In this document: positions 1 to 11,519 of the stretch, piece after piece
How the letters are laid out: each line of letters starts with the position of its first letter
Position numbering within the stretch: position 1 is the first letter of the stretch
Source: Mytilus galloprovincialis
Lineage: Eukaryota > Mollusca > Bivalvia > Mytilida > Mytilidae
Length of the DNA: 64,000 nt
Assembly: GCF_965363235.1 (NCBI RefSeq)
Contig: NC_134849.1
Coordinates: 20,300,863-20,364,862 of the forward strand
Direction: 5' to 3'
Translations under genes and position numbers: made by a program
Notes under the pieces: model-generated
What the model saw: the letters and a program-made list of their open reading frames with translations, nothing else
What the model was told of the DNA's origin: nothing
Databases searched by the model: none

Positions 1-1682
1 AAAAAACGTGACAATTGAGTTTCAATTCTTGTAGCATTTTTATTGGAAACACAGACAAACACGAAAATTTAAACACTCTAGGGACTTTTTCTACTAGTAA
101 TGTACAAAGTATGCATGGTATGTCTACCGGGACATATTTTACCAGGACAAAGTTATCTCTTACAGAAAAACTTTAGGTCTAGGTAAGCGTACAAGTTACA
201 TGTACGTAGTACAGAATATTAGTAAGTTAAAATTCTTAAAAATTCTAGGTGTGTAAACGTTTCAATATGCCGCACCGCCCTATATTTTGATATTTGAAAA
301 AAATTGTTTTGCATATGAAATAACTTCACATTATATATGATATTTTTTTTTCAAAAGTGAAAACTTGGGACTATTATACTAAAACTTATTAGCAAAAGCA
401 TACTTAAACAAAAGCAATACAGACAAAAATGATATCATGCAGATTTTGTATCTATAAAATAAAATATTATACCTACCTGCCTACCCATGACAAAAAATGT
501 ACCGAGCTAAGTTATTTTTTGGGAAAGAAAAATATAATATTTTACCTACCTACCTACCCTGTTTTAAGACATAGGGTCGGAAAAGGGCAAACAAACAATA
601 TTTTAATTTAGGCCTCATATTATTTTTTTAATTTCATAGTCATTATTTGTATGCTGAGCATTTCCTGAAATTGTAATAATTCATCTTTCATTTGTTGTTG
701 AGCAATCGCAATAATAAATACATTAAAAAAAATTTTAAATTCTGTAAAATAGACAATGCAATTTCCCATAGGAACTCCCTTTGCGACCAAAACTGTGACA
801 CTTTTACTGTTAAGTTTCGTGAAAAATGATATCCCAAAACAGAAAGTTAACATGGTTTATATGCACTACATGTACTATTTTATTCAAAGGTCAAAATATA
901 GGGCTGTTAGTCATTTTTTCAACATTAGATTATGCCCTGAACTTCTCAGTTTAAACTGTTACAAAAATTCTATACTACCCTTTGGCCATACCTCCATTTT
1001 TGGCCTTCTCAAAATTAAAATTTTGGCGTTACCATGTTTTTCTATACTGGTTACATCACCAAGTGATGTCTCTATGAGGTGAAACAAAGAGATCATATAT
1101 GGGAACCAGTATGTTAACAAATTAACATATCTATGAATATAATAAATCTCCCCAAAGGAGGCCTGGTTTCAGAAACAGCTGTATTTACAAAGTGAAACCT
1201 ATAAGAAGAGAATGAACGTTATATAGTCAAATATACAACAATGTAACTTGAAAGGATTTTTTATCACAAAGTTGTCTTTTTAGAATCTAAAGGACTTATA
1301 AAAATAAGGATATATGTGATATGGTTTCCAATGAGACAACTATCCATATAAGTTCAAAGATGAAACCAATTGTATGAACTTCAACACTGAGAAAAACCCA
1401 TACAGTTTATTGTATGATTTTGAAATTATTACCCAGAAAAGAGTATTTTCCTGATTTATGCCGCCAATATGAGAATCAATTTCAAATGTCCCACAGTATA
1501 TTTTATAATGCTGATGTGAATGGAGACAATATGTGTTCTAGTAGTACATGTAGTAAACTAAGTTACAGGTTCTGTGTCAACGCTTTGCTTACAAGGATCT
1601 AACAACACATCATACTACCTTCTCTTCGGAAAAATTATAACATCAACCAAAGTAATTTGTGTGTGTTTTACAATGACAAAGC
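1..1682. other. Non-coding AT-rich stretch 5' of the visible transporter exons
   Basis: No exon could be recognised on either strand. The first visible exon of the transporter downstream opens in the middle of a codon, so this stretch is probably intron, but the exon before it is not seen here. A block near 890-1110 reads like an interspersed repeat. Bases 1316-1400 contain a 'caatgagacaactatcca' motif that recurs in the repeats near 26.2, 37.0, 45.8, 55.7 and 61.0 kb. Confidence 0.5.
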
Positions 1683-1841
1683 GGGTTAAGTCTAACAGAG
1701 AGTTGACACATTCCTTTACACGTATTTCTAGTTAAGGGTTAAGTCTAACAGGGAGTTGACACTTTCCTTTACACATATTTCTAGTTAAGGGTTAAGTCTA
1801 ACAGAGAGTTGACACATTCCTTTACACGTATTTCTAGTTAA
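1683..1841. repeat. Three tandem copies of a 53-bp unit
   Basis: Three adjacent units (1683-1735, 1736-1788, 1789-1841) begin GGGTTAAGTCTAACAG and end CTAGTTAA. They differ at only a few bases, so the array is young. It lies in non-coding DNA, probably an intron. Confidence 0.9.
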
Positions 1842-2268
1842 TCCTGCATAATCATGACCTCCAAGACACTTGATTAACTTAAATAGTCCAGGGATGCAGG
1901 AGATCCCCTCTATCTGGTAAATGACTTTACCATGGCGCCCATAATTTAGGAACTTTGAGGGGGGGGGGGGGGGTAGGACCTTTATCAGGACTACAGGATT
2001 GAGTGTTTGTAAGCTCAGGATTTCAGGATTGATCCTTTCGGGATCTGGGAATTCTTTTTTTGAATTTGGGGATGTCAGGATTTAAATTTTATTTAAAATC
2101 AGGACCTCAGGATTTCATGTTTTTAAGCCCAGGATTTTGGGATCAGGACCCCCTCCTAACCCCTCCCCTTGGGTGAATGACATAACTTGAAAGTGGTCTA
2201 TTTCTTAGTGATTTGGGAGATGAAAGAAAATGACAAAAAATGAGAAGTTATTTCTTTATTTTAAAAAG
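1842..2268. other. Intron-like stretch with a 15-base G run
   Basis: It holds a run of 15 G at 1959-1973, then a degenerate stretch (about 1990-2160) in which the words 'caggatt' and 'aggacc' recur. A related 'aaatcagga' stretch lies near 5030-5160. It ends in the splice acceptor TTTAAAAAG of the first visible transporter exon. Confidence 0.5.
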
Positions 2269-5200
2269 GTTACTTAGCAAATCGTATTGGTGGAAAATAC
2301 TTATTTGGCGGTGGAATCTTTATGTCAGCACTTTTAACTGTTTTGACACCATTGTTTGCTAAAGGAGGAGTAGGTCTTATTGTTGCCATTCGAGTATTAG
2401 CAGGTTTATGTGAGGTAAGTAGTTCATGATTGGATTGTTATCTTACATGAGGGTAGGAATGCCCTTTACTGACAGGTGTCAAACGGTAATTTTTGGCTTC
2501 TGTTAGCCTCAAATTGGTTAAAATTTTATATCGATTTGTCAAAATATCCTTACTTTATTTGTCAAAGGTCGCTAAAAATTATCGTTACTTTTTTTGGAAA
2601 AAAATTAACATGAATCATAATAAACAGTCCATTTTTTTATCGTTTAAAAGAAAGTGTACCTTTAATCGTCTTGCACCAAAAATTAACAATAAAGTCATTT
2701 GGCAAGAAATTTTACTGTTATTCATCATGAAAGTACCTCCATTATGACCCTCTCACATGGCTCAAATATGTAAATGAAATTGTATATGTATTTATACATT
2801 ATAAAAATTTGAACCATTACAATCTCAGATTCCAAAACCCCTACAAATTTCCTTTATTATTTTAAATATATAAAATGAATAAGATATGGATTATTTTCAT
2901 AGAATTACAACAAAAATGTCTTTGCAGGGCGTTACATATCCATCTATCCTTGCTGTTTGGGCCAAATGGGCTCCACCATTAGAAAGAACAAAGCTTGCAA
3001 CTATAGCTTTTTCTGGTAAGATCCTTTAATGTCAATTAACAATGATTCTTCATTTGTAGAATGGTGTAATGTTTGTCAAATATTTTAATAGTTAGGTCTG
3101 CATTAACTTACAGCCTTTTCAACTTTGTGGCGTTCTATTATCATGATTATAGCAATAGACGTTTTAATTATAGTGCCTTACTAGATTTTGTGAGGTAGAC
3201 AAAATTGAATTGAATTTTTAATTTCCAAAAATATGCAGATCTGACATATTTTGACTTTATTGACTTACATCTTTTGTTAAGGAGTAATTGTAATCATAGC
3301 ATTTGAGATTGATTTTTTTTGTGTATTTTTTTCGTTATGATAAACCATAAGTTTACCTAGGGTAGCCGTGCAAAAAAAGTGAATTAACAAAAATACTAAA
3401 CCCTAAGAAAATGGCAAAATCAAAAACTCAAATTAATGGATTACAGCTGTCATATTCCTGACTTGGTACAGGCATTTTCTTATGCAAAAACTGGTGGAGT
3501 AAACCTGGTTTTAAAGCTAGCTAAACCTCTCATTTGTATGACAGTCACTTGAAATTCCATTAGATTGACAATGATGTGTGAACAAAACAAACAGGCATGT
3601 TCTGTTTTAATCGATATATGTGGGTGAAAAAAAATAACAAAATCCTGGATCCACATCTGATTCTTGTAGATTGTTCCTGTCTCTTTTAACTTTAAATTGC
3701 ATGGAAGGCCAATACAATCCTACCTCACAGCCTACCTGTTTCATAAAAATGTTATTACTGGTTATTCAAGATACATCTCCTTGTACAAATTATTTTTCTT
3801 TTTTTCCAGGTTCATACATAGGTACAGTGATCTCCATGTTATTATCTGGATATATGCTGGAGTCAGGTCTTGGATGGCCGTCAATATTTTATCTGTTTGG
3901 TAAGTATTATATTATTGGCAAAGCTGGAGTCTTGGATGGCCGTCAATATTTTATCTGTTTGGTAAGTATTATATTATTGGCAAAGCTGAAGTCTTGGATG
4001 GCCGTCAATATTTTATCTGTTTGGTAAGTATTATATTATTGGCAAAGCTGGAGTCTTGGATGGCCGTCAATATTTTATCTGTTTGGTAAGTATTATATTA
4101 TTGGCAAAGCTGGAGTCTTGGATGGCCGTCAATATTTTATCTGTTTGGTAAGTATTACATTATTGGCAAAGCTGGAGTCTTGGATGGCTGACAATATTTT
4201 ATCTGTTTGGTAACTATTACATGTATATTATTGGCAAAGCTGGAGTCTTGGATGGCCGTCAATATTTTTTTTTGTTTGGTAAGTATTACATGTATATTAT
4301 TGGCAAAGCTGGGGTCTTGGATGGCCGTCAATATTTTTTTGTTTGGTAAGTATTACATGTATATTATTGGCAAAGCTGGAGTCTTTGATGGCCGTCAATA
4401 TTTTTTTTGTTTGGTAAGTATTACATGTATATTATTGGCAAAGTATTACATGTATATTATTGGCAAAGCTGGGGTCTTGGATGGCCGTCAATATTTTTTT
4501 GTTTGGTAAGTATTACATGTATATTATTGGCAAAGCTGGAGTCTTTGATGGCCGTCAATATTTTTTTTGTTTGGTAAGTATTACATGTATATTATTGGCA
4601 AAGCTGGGGTCTTGGATGGCCGTCAATATTTTTTTGTTTGGTAAGTATTACATGTATATTATTGGCAAAGCTGGAGTCTTTGATGGCCATCAATATTTTA
4701 TTTGTTAGGTAAGTATTATATTACATGTATTACAGGTTTATGCTACACTATGGATGTTTCTTGTGTTCAAATTAGAAGGAATAGGATGATATTTGTAGTT
4801 CTAATATGAAGTTCTTCTTTCGCTTTGGAAACAAAGTTAACTTTTTATTAGAATAATAAAGCATGGATTTGTATTCCAGTATTATGTATATTGAGCTAAT
4901 GTTTCCTTTTCCTTATTATAGAGGTTGAATTTGCTGAGATTAGGCAAAATTAAAATAACCAGATCTGCTAACTTCTGAAAATCTCAATGGGGGATTTAGT
5001 GCGCGACCAGATTTTCAAGGGTTTGTTTACTAAGGACACATTCTTGTTCAGGGATATTTTGTGAAAATCAGGATTATGGCATGTTTTGCGATCAATATAT
5101 CGGGATTCAGGTTTAGGCATGAAAATCAGGACGATACCCACAAATTCAGGATAGTTGATAGGTCTGAGGTGACACAAAGCTCATTGAAAATATTTGATGT

Positions 5201-5844
5201 TTAGAAAATTAATTGTTTTAAATGTTTGTTGCAGGTGGTATTGCATTGTTGTGGTGTGTCTGTTGGGGATATTTTATAGCCGAGTCTCCGTCCAGTCATC
5301 CCACTATCACCTCTGTAGAAGTGGAGTATATACAGGCTAACATCGGTTACACAGAGGAACAAACCAAGAATATCCTGCCACCATGGACAGATATATTTAA
5401 ATCTCCTGCTGTTTGGGCTATTGTAGCAGCACATTTTGCAGAAAACTGGGGCTTCTACACTTGGTTGAGAGAACTTCCATCAATTATGAGGCATGATTTG
5501 AACTTCAGAATAGATAAGGTAATGAAATAGAGAATCTATCATGGTGACTATGTACTGACCAATTTATATCTGGTTGGTTACAATTTATATGTTTTGGTTG
5601 AGTGGCTTGAGCCAGTTGTAATTTAAAAAAATGTCACTCTTTTAATTTCTAAGCTTTATTAAGATAATGAATGTCCACCAAAAAACAAAAACATATACAA
5701 AATCCCAAAAAATCGATCAAAGTTATTTATATAATAGAATTAATTATGCTAGTAAAAGGTATAAATGGAAATGACCAGAATGTTTATTGGTTTTGTATTA
5801 TCATGTTTGAGTTAGTTCTCAATTAATTATACCCCACGCAACAA

Positions 5845-5880
<36 letters not shown>

Positions 5881-8800
5881 CATCCGTCAGTCCGTCCGTC
5901 CGTCCGTCCGTCAGTCCTGTTTCTTGTCATCGCAACTCCTCTCAAACCACACAACAGAATTTCACGAAACCTTTTCAGATAATAAGGACATACTATGTAG
6001 TTATGCATATTGATGGGAAATTGCGATTCAATTTTTTTTCTAGGAGTTTACGCCCCTTTGAACTTATTTACTTTAATGTACTACTGCAACAGTTTGTCAT
6101 CGCAACTCCTCTCAAACCACACAACAGAATTTCACGAAACCTTTTCAGACAATAAGGACATACTATGTAGTTGTTCATATGGACGGGAAATTGAGATTCA
6201 ATTTTTTTTCTAGGAGTTATGCCCCTTTGAACTTATTTGCTTCAATGTACTTCTGCAACAGTTTGTCATCTCAACTCCTCTGAAAACACACAACAGAATT
6301 TCATGAAATTTTGTGATAATAAGGACATACTATGTAGATGTGTATATTGACAGGAATTTATTATTCAGTATTTTTTCTTATACAATTTTTTTTTCTTATA
6401 CTTATTTAATTTCTCCAATGACAATGTGGGGATTTAATTTCTCCAATGACAATGTGGGGACGTGGGGTATGTGAGCGTGCTCACTAAGGTTCTTTAATTT
6501 GATTTTAGCCGTGTCCCCTCTAAAACAACTTCTGATGCCTTAGAGATAATTCCTTTTTCATGCAGAATTTTCAGGGTTCTCAATATTGTGTATGCTCTAG
6601 CTAATATTTGTGTTGTTTCCCAGTGAAATCAGGTCGCAGCTACCTACTTTATAATTTATGTTTTAGGCAGGATTTGTGGCAGCATTTCCATACCTAGTGA
6701 TGGGATCAGTTGTGATGTCATCTGGTTTCTTTGCCGACTATATATATATATATCTGAGAGGAAGAGCAGTGGTGTCTACAACAGCTATCCGTAAACTATT
6801 TACTTGTGGGGGTAAGAGAAGTTCTCTTTTCAGCTTTCCGTTGAAATTAACCAACTGTATTGATAAGTGTTTGTTTCTATGTTAAAAACTTTGATTACCA
6901 GAATAATGAGATTAATGAATACAATCTACATATATTTCTGAATTGATAGTATAAGAAATTACAATTGTTTCTCAATTCATGGAAAGTGGTACTCACAAAA
7001 ATGGAGAAAAAAACACAGGATTTGTTTTCGCCAATTCATAATATAAAATGAATATTCCAATTCCAATGAGAATAGATGGGTCATTATTTATACAAGGTTC
7101 AGATTTAACAGTTTTATCTATTCATTATTTTTCAGCCTTTTTTTTTCGGTTGATATTCATGGTAGCAGCTGGATACAGTATGACTCCAGTTGTTGTCTAT
7201 GTTTGCCTGGCATTATCAGTAGGATTAGGTGGGTTTGCCTGGGCCGGATTCAGTGTAAATCACCTGGATATAGCACCACAGGTATATATTAAAAGGTTTA
7301 TAAATAGATTTAAGCCAAACTTGTCATATATGTTCTTTGAAAGTCCCAACACAACTGTTGTTACTTTCATACTGATTGAAAATTCAAAATGGCCGTCTGA
7401 TGTCACCATACCTGTCAACTGACCCGTATTCTGCGGGTGTGACCCGAGATTTTCACAATTCTGAGGGATCACCCGGAACACCCGCCGGGTCATTGAAATA
7501 ACCCGGGAATTCCGAATATGACCCGATTTCACCCGTATTTCTTAGCCTTGAGATTGATTTCATAAGTAATATTCCTTTGAAATACCGGGAAATTCGTAAT
7601 TCTTCCATGAACAGGAAGTTCATCTAGCTATGTAAACTGTCAAATTAAGTGACCCATTAAGTGCATGGCTTCTCTTGACAGCTTTGGTGTCAAACACACT
7701 GTTAATTAACACCAATTACCTTAGCTTTAGGTCGTAAATAAATTGGACCATAATTTGGTTTACAAACTGAACTAGAGTTACTTCCCCTTATTTGTCACCA
7801 TTCAAAATGGTTCCTTATATTTACGTTTTATGGGTGAAAAAGATTAAATCATATAAATATAAAATTCAAATACATATTGAAAAATAACTTTTCATTATTT
7901 TTATACCTTTACACAATTTTTTAAAAAAAGTTGAAAATTATTTTTTACATTTATACTTCCTTTAACTGTATTACTATATTTTATCATAGTCTAATTTCCT
8001 TATAAATAAAAAATATAGTGGTTAAAGGCTACATAGTAAATAGTCTCAAACATTATTGATTTACATTAAATTCTAGTGTTTGATGATTTTAGTATTTTTT
8101 CTCAAAAGTGAAACACATAAGACAGAGATACACAATTTATAAAAATCATTAAAAGTTAATGAAATAATATTTTATTAGATTTAAAATGACTTAACAAAGT
8201 TAACATGCATTGATGTTTTGGTATCTTTGATATACATTATAAGACAATGTACCATAAATACTGAAATTCAGCTCGAAAAAGTTCGTACGCGTTATGACCT
8301 GAGATTTGATACTTCAATGCAGGTCATGACCTGCATTTTCATCGTCACAGGTTGACAGGTATGTGTCACAAATGAAAATTCAAAATTGGCGACCACCTAA
8401 GCTCAAAGTTATCTTGTAACTCTACAGGAAATTACTTTTGATTTTTAATTATAAACAGACGACCTTAAATGAAAATATTTGTTTTTAAATGTTCATTAGA
8501 AGGTTTTTACCAAGTGCATAACTTTGATCCTCATAAAAGGACCATAATGATTCACAGGGGGCTAAATTAGAGTCAGTTGATCAAAGAACTATTTGAAACA
8601 AAACTTTAAATGTTTCTGTGGAGGTCTCAAATAAAAGATTACTTCTTTAAAAGTTATAAAGACTGGGAGAGCAAAGGCCAAAGTTTACATCAAATAGCTA
8701 TTGAAAACAAAATTTGATTTTATATTTTAAGAAACATCTGACAGAACTTTTCAGTCTCCTAGGAATCTTTCGTTTTCATATGTTGCATGAATAGAACTGA

Positions 8801-11107
8801 CATGAGAGCAAAATGTAAGGACAAGTGTGAATAACTGTTTTGGAATATTTTTATGATCGCTTTGGAGACAGGGTACCTAAAACCTACACAATAATAAAAG
8901 TGAATTAGAACCTGCAAACATTTGTTTCATAGACTTTGCCAAAGAAATATGCCAGGGTTAAGTTTTAATGAGAATGAAAAAATATATTGTATTAACACTT
9001 CTGCATTTATTTCAGTATGCAAGTGTCACCATGGGAATATCTAATACATTTGCAACAATTCCAGGGATAATAAGTCCTTTACTAACTGGTGCTATAATAC
9101 AAAATGTAAGTACATTGTATAGGATTTGGGAGATTTTGTGTTACATGGAGATTGTAAAAGTTGAGAATAGAAATGGGGAATATGTCAAAGAGAAAACAAC
9201 CTGACCCCAGAGCAGATAAATGCCGCTGGCCACCAAAGGGTATTAACACAGCGTGAAAATCCACACATCTGGAGCTGGTCCTCAGCTGACCCCTAAATAA
9301 AATGTGTACTTGATCAGTGAAAATGGACATCACATGGTAAACTCCAAAACATATAAATTAACTTGCTTCTGTTTTGTTATAGGCAAATTACAGCTAAAGA
9401 CTGGTATATTTCAGTTATAATACAAATTTTATGTGCATCGCTTTTAATAAGTAGCTTGGAAATATAGAGATAATATAGGGTTATTGCATGAATATTGGGG
9501 AATATTGTCCCAAGTAGAATTTTATATTGTACGAGCTTGCGAGTGCAATATATGTTCTACGAGGGACAATATTCTGCAGTAACCCTTTTATTGTATAGCA
9601 ATATAATATTTGAAAGTACAAATTGGTTTAAACTAAGATTTTGTTGTTGATGTCATGAATTTTGAAGATTTTGCACTAGTGCAATATTGGAATTTATTGC
9701 ACGCTAACTTTTGGTTACTTTCTGTTGGAAATATTATATTGCTATGCAATAATATTAGTTACATAGAGTGCTAGTGACCTAATACAGTATATATGGGGTC
9801 AGTAAATTCCATATGGGGTGAGAGCGAAGCTCAAATCCCAATATGGAATTTACTGACCCCATATTTACCGTATTACATCACTAGCACACTATGTAACGAA
9901 TTTATCTTACCGACTACGTGTAAAATTTAGACTAGTGACCTATCAAAATGAGCAAGTCTTCAATAAAGTTAGCATTAACATGATTAAGAAACTACTTCCT
10001 TTGATTCTACAAAAACAGATGCCAACAATGACAACTTGTTAGATTTAAATGTGTTTTATGAATTTATTTCACTTTATCATCACTTTCTTCGTCTGTTGAA
10101 ACCTTTAAGATTTTTTCTCAGTACTGTTTTGTTTTTCTAAAGGGACGTAACACCACTACTAACCGTGTATGAAATAAGCCCCGCCTCCTTATTACCTTAT
10201 ATGGAATATAAAGGGACGTAACTCCACTACTAACCGTGTATTGAATGAGCCCCGCCTCCCAACTAACCTAATATTAAATATACACGGTTTCCACAAGGAC
10301 GCTTTTAAGCAATCATATTCCTAGAAATGTATAGGAGCTAAGATAATATTGTATACATGTATGACCAATGTTATGGTCAGATGTTATGTTTTCATACATC
10401 ATATGAATTTCGTTCTACGCATGCTATCTCAAAGGAAATTGTGACGGCTTAATGCAATCCAAATATAACGAAAAAAACCATGAGTCAAGGATATATTGTG
10501 TGTATTCAAAAATATACTGGACCACAAAAATTTGCACTTGTGTGTGTATTGAAGAACATGAATATGATTGTGAAATGAAAAAAAAAATCTGGTATGAAAT
10601 GTCTACCAATTTTAACATGCTGCTGCAAATAAAGTGTTTTTTTTAGCACATAACACATTTTCAATACAATATGCACAAATGTATCTTTGCCACCCTCTTT
10701 TTTGGACCCCTAAAAAATTTGATTGACTTTCAGGACATACACAAATTTTGAACAGGATATGCAAGAATGTATCTTTGCCACCCTCTTTTTTGGACCCCTA
10801 AAAAATTTGATTGTTGTTCAGCACATAAAACATTTTGAAGAAAAATTTGCAACACATTGTACAATGATGCACCATTGCCAACCTAATTTTTGAACCCTTG
10901 TAAAGTGTAAATATTTGATGATAATGTTTATCTTTTTTACAGACAGATGTTGGACTATGGCAGATACTTTTTTACATTGATGCTGCAATATATTTACTTG
11001 GTGCTGTATTTTATGGAATATTTGCCACAGGAAATAGACAAAAATGGGCAGAGGTTCCTACAGGCTTCCTGTCTCAAATTGATGTTGATATTGATAAAGA
11101 TCTGTGA
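2269..11107 (+). CDS. SLC17 family (sialin-like) anion transporter, 5'-partial, eight exons
   Basis: Exons are 2269-2414, 2928-3015, 3810-3899, 5235-5518, 6667-6811, 7136-7281, 9016-9105 and 10943-11107. All joins are AG/GT and stay in phase, giving 383 residues plus a TGA stop; the N-terminal part lies upstream. What is seen: a first segment with [10 protein letters not shown], then [30 protein letters not shown], and the family hallmark [13 protein letters not shown] followed by [11 protein letters not shown], with several hydrophobic membrane spans. These match SLC17 major-facilitator proteins (sialin, vesicular glutamate and phosphate carriers), which move organic anions with H+ or Na+ across lysosomal, vesicle or plasma membranes. 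The substrate cannot be read from the sequence. Oddities: the donor of the third visible exon sits in a tandem array, and the fifth visible exon carries a TA microsatellite coding YIYIY. Polyadenylation is probably at the AATAAA near 11511. Certain as a family member, uncertain as to subtype. Confidence 0.92.
3410..3605. repeat. Interspersed bivalve-type repeat in an intron
   Basis: This segment, with 'cctgacttggtacaggc' and 'agctagctaaacctctca', belongs to a dispersed family. Related sequence is seen at 27.5-27.85 kb, and in the opposite orientation at 44.58-44.83 and 54.43-54.70 kb. No coding function is visible. Confidence 0.6.
3857..4735 (+). repeat. Tandem array (62-68 bp unit) that duplicates an exon end and its splice donor
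   Basis: The last about 40 bp of the exon ending at 3899, plus the first about 22 bp of the following intron, are repeated twelve more times. Each unit carries 'tggatggccgtcaatattt', then TTTG and a donor. I count thirteen donors, twelve GTAAGT and one GTAACT. The first donor is at 3900, then 3962, 4024, 4086, 4148, 4210, 4279, 4346, 4414, 4506, 4574, 4641 and 4709. Early units are 62 bp; later ones gain a 'catgta' insertion. No acceptor is copied. Confidence 0.93.
5831..6480. repeat. Dispersed repeat with a CCGT microsatellite and three 170-bp units
   Basis: It begins 'taccccacgcaacaaagttg', has a (CCGT)n tract at about 5873-5915, then three copies of a unit starting 'tcatcgcaactcctct' at 5927, 6097 and 6266. 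The third copy is more degenerate. It ends near 'gtggggtatgtgagcgtgct'. It lies in a transporter intron. Short reading frames through it are not genes. Confidence 0.8.
7401..8370. mobile_element. Non-coding element of about 970 bp with terminal inverted repeats
   Basis: The left end TGTCACCATACCTGTCAAC (7401-7419) is the inverse, with small differences, of the right end at 8351-8370; twelve bases (ATACCTGTCAAC) match perfectly. A direct repeat 'gaaaattcaaaat' flanks it at 7378-7391 and 8374-8387. No transposase is visible, so it is probably a non-autonomous DNA transposon in the intron between the sixth and seventh visible transporter exons. Confidence 0.6.
9165..9345 (+). repeat. Interspersed repeat, bivalve family
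   Basis: The stretch with 'ggggaatatgtcaaagag', 'ggccaccaaagggtatt' and 'tcagctgacccctaaata' reads like a very common dispersed bivalve repeat. I recognise it from memory of such genomes; there is no second full copy here to confirm it. Confidence 0.5.
9477..9755. mobile_element. Two neighbouring inverted repeats (foldback elements)
   Basis: The first pair is about 9477-9512 against 9563-9588 (arms 'gggttattgca' and 'aatattgtccc'), with a centre that reads TACGAGCTTGCGAGTGC. The second pair is about 9588-9615 against 9727-9752 ('tagcaatataatattt' and its inverse). No coding content. They resemble foldback MITEs. Confidence 0.65.
9758..9896. mobile_element. Hairpin element, about 139 bp
   Basis: Arms of about 60 bp are almost perfect inverse copies. 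The left arm starts GTTACATAG and runs through TGCTAGTGA and GGGGTCAGTAAATTCCATAT; the right arm ends CTATGTAAC. The loop holds GAGCGAAGCTC. It is a foldback MITE by shape and lies in the last transporter intron. Confidence 0.8.
10138..10265. repeat. Tandem duplication, about 71-bp period
   Basis: 'aaagggacgtaac' followed by 'ccactactaaccgtgtat' and 'agccccgcctcc' occurs twice, starting at 10139 and 10210. Both copies lie in the last intron of the transporter. Confidence 0.8.
10670..10835. repeat. Tandem duplication, 88-bp period
   Basis: 'gtatctttgccaccctctt' followed by 'ttggacccctaaaaaattt' occurs at 10681 and again 88 bp later. A third, weaker echo ('accattgccaacctaa') follows near 10870. 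Confidence 0.75.
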
Positions 11108-11510
11108 TATCTCATAAAGGAACCAGGAGTATGTAGATATAGATATGGATCTTGGAAATCCCAACAGGGAACTAGTAGTAGTAGGATGTTTTAGAAGTAT
11201 CAAAGATATCTGACAACAGCCAGATTAGTTCCATATTGACATTTTTGTTTGATGTTGTGGGTCAGTTGTATTTGTGTTCAAAAGGTGGCATTAGATCTTA
11301 TGATAACTGAAAAAAATATAATATAACATTGTAATGGTAGAGTTATCATGGTTAACTGGCATATTAATCTTTCAGTATCAAATCCCCTATTATCTAAATA
11401 ATACTATGGATAAGTGGCATTCTAGCATTAGATTTTTAACAACTGAAAAAAGATAATCTAAAATTTTAAGAGAGGCATAAAGGGGAGCTCTCTGCAGGGA
11501 AGAACTCAAA

Positions 11511-11516
11511 AATAAA
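11511..11516 (+). terminator. Candidate polyadenylation signal of the transporter
   Basis: First AATAAA downstream of the stop at 11107, which would give a 3' untranslated region of about 420 bases. Another AATAAA lies near 11830, so the choice is not certain. Confidence 0.4.
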
Positions 11517-11519
11517 ACT

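Noticed and set aside
3671-4708. Frames of 68-118 codons across the transporter array
   Set aside because: They are translations of the exon end plus repeated intron sequence. They could exist only as splice variants, not as separate genes.
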